Source of the DNA: Phycisphaerae bacterium
GTDB lineage: Bacteria > Planctomycetota > Phycisphaerae > SM23-33
DNA length: 37,898 nt
Reading direction: 5' to 3'
Assembly: GCA_016782885.1 (NCBI GenBank)
Contig: JADHXQ010000040.1
Coordinates: forward strand, 1-37,898
The notes beneath the pieces are model-generated. The model saw only the letters and a list, made by a program, of their open reading frames with translations. It searched no databases and was not told the DNA's origin. Every line of letters begins with the position of its first letter. Within the stretch, counting starts at the first letter, position 1. Positions 34,789 to 37,898 of the stretch are shown one piece after another. The position numbers and the translations under genes are program-made.

Positions 34789-35190
34789 ACACACGATCGA
34801 GAATCTTCACAAGGTCGCACCGCTTGCTCGTGCTTCGTAGCGATCTTCAGAGTAGTACGGTTTGGCAATGACGCCCCGCGATTACCACATCCGGGGCAAG
34901 CCAGCACGTTTTCGAGCTTGTTCATTTTGCACCGATATTGAAATCTTGCGCCAGCAACCATGACGTATATCCTCTTACGTTATACCGTACAGATACCCAA
35001 GAGAGATCTTGCGGCAAAACGGGAAGGATTTGCATGTAAGTCTTCACATTTTCTGCTTGTTACGGTCGGAACAGGACTCTATAAAGAAACAGACGTGGTT
35101 ATGAAAGAACTGGGCGTTGGCACGTCTTGACAGGGAAATAGCCTCAAATGATATTGAAACCCTGCGCCAGCGACCGTGACTGTGAATACG
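34789..35190. other. gene-poor stretch left of the gene cassette
   Basis: About 400 nt without a convincing gene, AT-richer than the flanks. It contains one copy of a 31-bp repeat at 34934-34964 and a second at 35150-35180. A 56-codon reading frame (34960-35130, +, ends KELGVGTS) begins inside copy 1 and has no ribosome site; I do not call it a gene. ACGTTATAC at 34977-34985 resembles the core at 35188-35196. It may be a decayed or very short cassette. See the findings. Confidence 0.4.
34934..35180 (+). repeat. pair of 31-bp direct repeats, 216 bp apart
   Basis: Copy 1 is 34934-34964 and copy 2 is 35150-35180. They share GATATTGAAA then TGCGCCAGC then ACC then TGAC, with only five differing bases, all transitions (for example T/C and A/G). 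After each copy comes a TACGTTATRC core (34976-34985 and 35187-35196). An ATG in copy 1 aligns with a GTG in copy 2. No inverted partner that would make either a standard attC hairpin was found. Confidence 0.75.
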
Positions 35191-35806
35191 TTATGCGTTA
35201 GAAGAAGAACAGTGTCAGCTATAACGAGACAACTCCTATCTTGCACAATGCTGCTGATTCTTGTGGTATTTTGTGGCTGTATCTCCACCTTCAAGACTGC
35301 TGCCAGCTACCATAATTACTCTCATATCGTTTCTACTGAAACACGTGGTTGGGCACAACTTAATGCATGCATGAACAAAGATCACATCTTGTTCAGACTG
35401 AGATTTACAAAAGGAGTGCTTTTCACCTTTTCAATGTGGACTGAAGAATACCTAGAGTTTGTAGTGAATGTAGAAGATCTAAAGCCAGGGAAACGACTGA
35501 TGTTATCAAATCTCAATGCGTGGTCGATTGCTGGGGCATATATTGAAGGTGCAGGCCGATTAAAGGAAGGTGAAGTAACGATAAAAGCAGTTTCAACTAA
35601 TCTTATTGAAATCCATATTAATGCACCTGAGTTACCGTCAAAGTTTGACGGCGATTTTACTTTCAAGGTTCGCGATGGTTCTGTTCCTGATGCAATCAAA
35701 GGTAGGCACAAAAGCAGAGAGGAAGCAGAATAAGATAGACAGAAATAATAATATGCCTAACACCGCATGCACCGGACGGCATTCCGCCGCCGGTGATGCC
35801 TTTACG
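35191..35806 (+). mobile_element. integron gene cassette with one attC site, no integrase
   Basis: The limits are set by matching 7-bp cores: GTTATGC at 35190-35196 on the left and GTTATGC inside the attC at 35806-35812 on the right. Strand exchange between G and TT would release bases 35191-35806 (616 bp). It holds a single gene reading toward the attC, starting 21 nt inside and ending 21 nt before the attC, the standard cassette layout. G+C is near 40% by eye, against roughly 60% around it. The integrase gene (intI) and attI are absent from the window. Confidence 0.68.
35212..35733 (+). CDS. cassette-borne small lipoprotein, function unknown
   Basis: 173 residues from GTG 35212. GTG 35176 is in frame but lies in the direct repeat and would cross the cassette boundary, so it is disfavoured; ATG 35248 would lose the signal. 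The signal peptide has basic residues (ITRQLL) and the hydrophobic core CTMLLILVVFCGC. The final Cys may be lipidated, though Cys at -2 is atypical. The mature part is beta-rich with few charged clusters (FRLRFTKGVLFTFSMW, YLEFVVNVEDLKPGKRL, GEVTIKAVSTNLIEIHIN, FDGDFTFKVRDG) and may form a single immunoglobulin-like or calycin-like sandwich; this is a guess. No known family is recognised. AT-rich codon use, unlike neighbours, shows recent arrival. Its context is the integron cassette. Confidence 0.7.
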   Translation: MSAITRQLLSCTMLLILVVFCGCISTFKTAASYHNYSHIVSTETRGWAQLNACMNKDHILFRLRFTKGVLFTFSMWTEEYLEFVVNVEDLKPGKRLMLSNLNAWSIAGAYIEGAGRLKEGEVTIKAVSTNLIEIHINAPELPSKFDGDFTFKVRDGSVPDAIKGRHKSREEAE

Positions 35807-35812
35807 TTATGC
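35755..35812 (+). other. integron attC recombination site (58 bp)
   Basis: R'' core GCCTAAC (35755-35761) and R' core GTTATGC (35806-35812) pair at six of seven positions. Between them is a 14-bp stem: 35765-35768 with 35799-35796, 35770-35775 with 35795-35790, and 35777-35780 with 35789-35786. The single bulged bases G69 and A76 (35769, 35776) match the extrahelical bases that attC sites use for strand choice. An unpaired spacer (ACC and CTTTAC) separates stem and cores, and the loop is 5 nt. All attC features are present at near the minimum known size. Confidence 0.78.
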
Positions 35813-35918
35813 GTGTATTGCTTGCCGATGCTGGAATTGCCCATTAGGGTGGTGGAAGGTTTCGCGGCCGTGTACTGCCCGCCTCCGACAATTCGTTTGG
35901 CGCTTGCGGGGGCGCGGT

Positions 35919-36791
35919 TTATTTCTGGAAGATACCGGTTATCTCGAAAGGTATCTTTCGGGTTTTGGATTCCGTGACGATCGTGGCGATCAGTGAGGCG
36001 GGTTCGGCTTTGCCTGAGAGGGTAAAGCTGGCGGTGACCTTTCCTTTCTGGCCCAGCGGGTCGCCATCTCTGATCCTGGACTGTCCGATGATTTTTCCAT
36101 CAGCGTCCAGCGCGCGGATTGCCTCGATGAACGCTCCCTTGGGTCCGGCGTACCGGCGGAGGCAGCTCATTTCAAGCGTCAACTCCCGCTTGCTGCTTAT
36201 GCGCATTGACGAGACTCTCGCCTTCAGGTCGGTGGCGAGTTCCTGGAGCGTCTGGGAAACAGCGGCCGGCACCGATTTTTCGACGCGGTCGACGGCGACG
36301 ACTACCACCAGTTCGGTCTCCAGCTTGTCAATCGTGTAGGGATTGGTCTTCAGGTCCAGTTTGCTTATTTCCACCTCGGCGACGTGCAGGTTTTTCTCGA
36401 CTCTGAGGATAGGGGCAAACGTGCCGCTGCGGTACTTCGGGGCCGACCTTCCGGATCTGACCTTGGGAGCGACGCGTATGTCCTTACCGGTGACGGTCAG
36501 GGCCTTAAGAACCCTTATCTCCTGGGTTATCAGGACTCCGTCAACGTCTTCGGGCATCTTGCAGGAGCCCTCGATGTCGAGGGAGTAGGTGGAGGGAGTC
36601 TTGGCGTCCTTTCCGAGGTTTATGGTGCACTGGGAATCAAGGCGAGTGAGTTTCAGCTTATATCCCCACTTCTCGAATATAACTCCTCGTGCTGAGACCG
36701 CCTTCAATATTGATTTGTCGTCGGCCGGCAGAAAGGCGGTAGTGACCGCCACCATCAAAACAACGAGTACTCCAATCCATTTCCCGGTCAT
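35919..36791 (-). CDS. secreted protein of unknown function
   Basis: 290 residues from ATG 36791, which has GGGAGG 7 nt upstream and a signal peptide (core VLVVLMVAVTTAFLPA). The ATG at 36818 would add nine residues before a poor ribosome site. The mature protein is beta-rich: VIFEKWGYKLKLTRLD, TINLGKDAKTPSTYSLDIEG, VLITQEIRVLKALTV, KVTASFTLSGKAEPASLIAT, VTESKTRKIPFEITGIF, with a charged middle segment (KLDLKTNPYTIDKLETELVVVV). It ends in a possible beta sandwich. No catalytic residues or family are recognised. It sits 56 nt after the phosphoesterase gene on the same strand and may be co-transcribed. The cassette lies just beyond its stop, so the integron insertion did not disrupt it. Confidence 0.72.
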   Translation of the reverse strand: MTGKWIGVLVVLMVAVTTAFLPADDKSILKAVSARGVIFEKWGYKLKLTRLDSQCTINLGKDAKTPSTYSLDIEGSCKMPEDVDGVLITQEIRVLKALTVTGKDIRVAPKVRSGRSAPKYRSGTFAPILRVEKNLHVAEVEISKLDLKTNPYTIDKLETELVVVVAVDRVEKSVPAAVSQTLQELATDLKARVSSMRISSKRELTLEMSCLRRYAGPKGAFIEAIRALDADGKIIGQSRIRDGDPLGQKGKVTASFTLSGKAEPASLIATIVTESKTRKIPFEITGIFQK

Positions 36792-36847
36792 AATACAACC
36801 TCCCGAATGGGCGATCACCGTTGGTTATCGCGGTTTGCGCAGATGCG

Positions 36848-37663
36848 CTATTGGTTTTCGGAATCGTCGCGCTTGTCCTGGCGGACTTCGATTCGGCGTA
36901 TCGATTCGGCGCGTCCGGTATCCGGATCGACGGATACCAGCACGCCGGATATTCTCGCATCTTCTGAGGCGACTTCAAAGCGGACGGGCATGGACGTAGT
37001 CAATGCCGACAGCACTCGGTCCTTTCGCCGGCCCAGGACGCTGTCGTACGGTCCGGTCATGCCCAGGTCGCTGACGTGGGCGGTTCCCATGGGCAGGACG
37101 CGGTAGTCTGCCGTCGGTATGTGCGTGTGCGTGCCGAATACGATGCTCGCCCGCCCGTCGAGGTACCATCCCATCGCGATCTTCTCACTGGAGGCTTCGG
37201 CGTGGAAATCGATCACGCGGATCTTGACGTCGGCGGGTATTTCCGCCAGGACGCGGTCGGCGGCGTCCCATGGCGAATCGTTGGCGCCCATGTACATCTG
37301 CCCGAGGTAGCACGAAACGCCGACGCGGGCTTTCCCGGATTTGGTCGGTACGATCGTCCACGTCTTGCCCACCGCCCTGGGCGACAGATTTGCCGGTCGC
37401 ACGATCCTGTCCGAGGTCCGCAGCGTGGGGAGGATATCGCTCTTGCGGAACACGTGGTCGCCCATCGTCATGACGTCCACGCCGTAGTTACGCAGCTTGC
37501 CGAAGATCTGGGGCGTGAGCCCGCTGCCGCCGGCCGCGTTTTCGGCGTTGCATACCACCAGGTCGATGCTGTGCTCAACGATCAGATTGCCCAGATGGTC
37601 AGCCAGCACGGATCTTCCCGGCTTTCCGACTACATCACCGATACAGAGTATATTGATTGACAT
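36848..37663 (-). CDS. TIGR00282/YmdB-type metallophosphoesterase
   Basis: 271 residues from ATG 37663. Motifs of the YmdB (TIGR00282) cyclic-nucleotide phosphodiesterase family: IGDVVGKPGR (Asp10), CNAENAAGG (Glu41, Asn42), MTMGDHVF (Asp69, His70), VIDFHAEASSEK (the DxHAE site), GTHTHIPTAD (HxH) and VSDLGMTGPYDSVLG. All metal-ligand positions are recognisable, but the usual GNH is GDH here (Asp69), a conservative change in a metal ligand. The length matches the family (about 265). It acts in the cytoplasm on 2',3'-cyclic or related nucleotides, or as a structural RNA-turnover partner. It is the first gene of the leftward pair. TATAAT on the - strand at 37701-37696 could be its -10 element, without a convincing -35. 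Confidence 0.86.
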   Translation of the reverse strand: MSINILCIGDVVGKPGRSVLADHLGNLIVEHSIDLVVCNAENAAGGSGLTPQIFGKLRNYGVDVMTMGDHVFRKSDILPTLRTSDRIVRPANLSPRAVGKTWTIVPTKSGKARVGVSCYLGQMYMGANDSPWDAADRVLAEIPADVKIRVIDFHAEASSEKIAMGWYLDGRASIVFGTHTHIPTADYRVLPMGTAHVSDLGMTGPYDSVLGRRKDRVLSALTTSMPVRFEVASEDARISGVLVSVDPDTGRAESIRRIEVRQDKRDDSENQ

Positions 37664-37898
37664 TCAGTGTCCACTTCCAGCCCCCGCATTGATGCATTAT
37701 ATGGATGGGGGCGACCGCGTGGAAGATAAAAGATAATCTGCTCCCGTCCGGGCGGGAATGTGTGCGACATAAAAAAGTGGCGACAGCTTTTTGCCTTCGA
37801 ACGACAGTTGGGGATTACATGGATTTTCGGGATTAAGGGATTAACGACTTCAATTATGTAAAGGCCGACCGTTTCAGACTTGTCGTTACCAAAATCTT
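37664..37898. other. non-coding end of the window
   Basis: 235 nt without a gene. It contains a possible - strand -10 (37696-37701), a small TCCCG/CGGGA palindrome near 37744-37759, and a short GGGATTA motif seen three times (37811, 37829, 37837) in a GATTTTCGGGATTAAGGGAT stretch. That kind of motif is common between genes of many genomes; no origin, tRNA or CRISPR is visible. Confidence 0.35.

Noticed and set aside
34698-34961. 87-codon - strand frame with a CPGCG motif (zinc-ribbon-like)
   Set aside because: No ribosome site, overlaps the end of the 33337 gene antisense and the repeat block; coding bias not convincing.
34934-34964. tRNA-3'-end-like stretch (TTGAAAT ... CCA) in the direct repeat
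   Set aside because: No matching T-stem, acceptor partner or anticodon arm upstream; the copy at 35150 lacks CCA.
35606-35977. 123-codon + frame spanning the lipoprotein end, attC and beyond
   Set aside because: It overlaps the lipoprotein gene in another frame and reads through the attC hairpin; no start signal.
1-37898. CRISPR array, insertion sequence or phage genes
   Set aside because: No regular repeat-spacer pattern, transposase or phage structural gene was seen; repeats are limited to the pairs listed.

Overview
The window reads as a chromosomal segment of a GC-rich Gram-negative bacterium, most likely a planctomycete of the Phycisphaerae type. This is an inference from gene content: secreted WD40, PQQ-like, FG-GAP/VCBS and TPR proteins next to a sulfatase-era style SGNH esterase, UroD-family proteins, GH9 and MacB/TolC modules. 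No rRNA, tRNA or ribosomal-protein gene is present to confirm it. Signal peptides and lipoboxes are abundant, and several starts are non-ATG.

Layout. Positions 1-7041 (+ strand) hold the end of a Nudix hydrolase, a secreted SASA-type esterase, a UroD-family protein, a 14-repeat secreted WD40 protein and an Ala/Lys-rich secreted coiled-coil protein. Two tightly packed operons then diverge from 15653-15820. The leftward one (15652 to 7077) encodes a 1274-aa TPR protein, a membrane-anchored seven-repeat VCBS protein, a PQQ-like propeller and a small anchored protein. The rightward one (15821 to 24816) encodes a membrane-anchored PQQ-like propeller, a rifampin-phosphotransferase-like dikinase fused to an EMC3/DUF106-like membrane domain, a second VCBS protein and a GH9 glycosidase. 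Adjacent genes overlap by 4 nt or lie within about 22 nt. Each operon therefore carries one PQQ propeller and one VCBS protein that shares an N-terminal domain with its counterpart. This arrangement is the best candidate for an undescribed system.

From 24842 to 34770 come a gluzincin-type metalloprotease (- strand), an RNase Z-like MBL hydrolase, a complete TolC/HlyD/MacB-type tripartite exporter operon with lipoprotein TolC and adaptor, and a secreted HEAT-like protein. The last of these is preceded by an exact match to the E. coli sigma-E promoter consensus.

Positions 34771-35918 are a different kind of DNA: AT-richer, with direct repeats and a textbook integron attC site (35755-35812). 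The attC closes a gene cassette encoding a small lipoprotein. No integrase is present, so this is an attC locus lacking an integrase. The window ends with two - strand genes (a secreted protein of unknown function and a YmdB/TIGR00282-type phosphoesterase) and a non-coding end.
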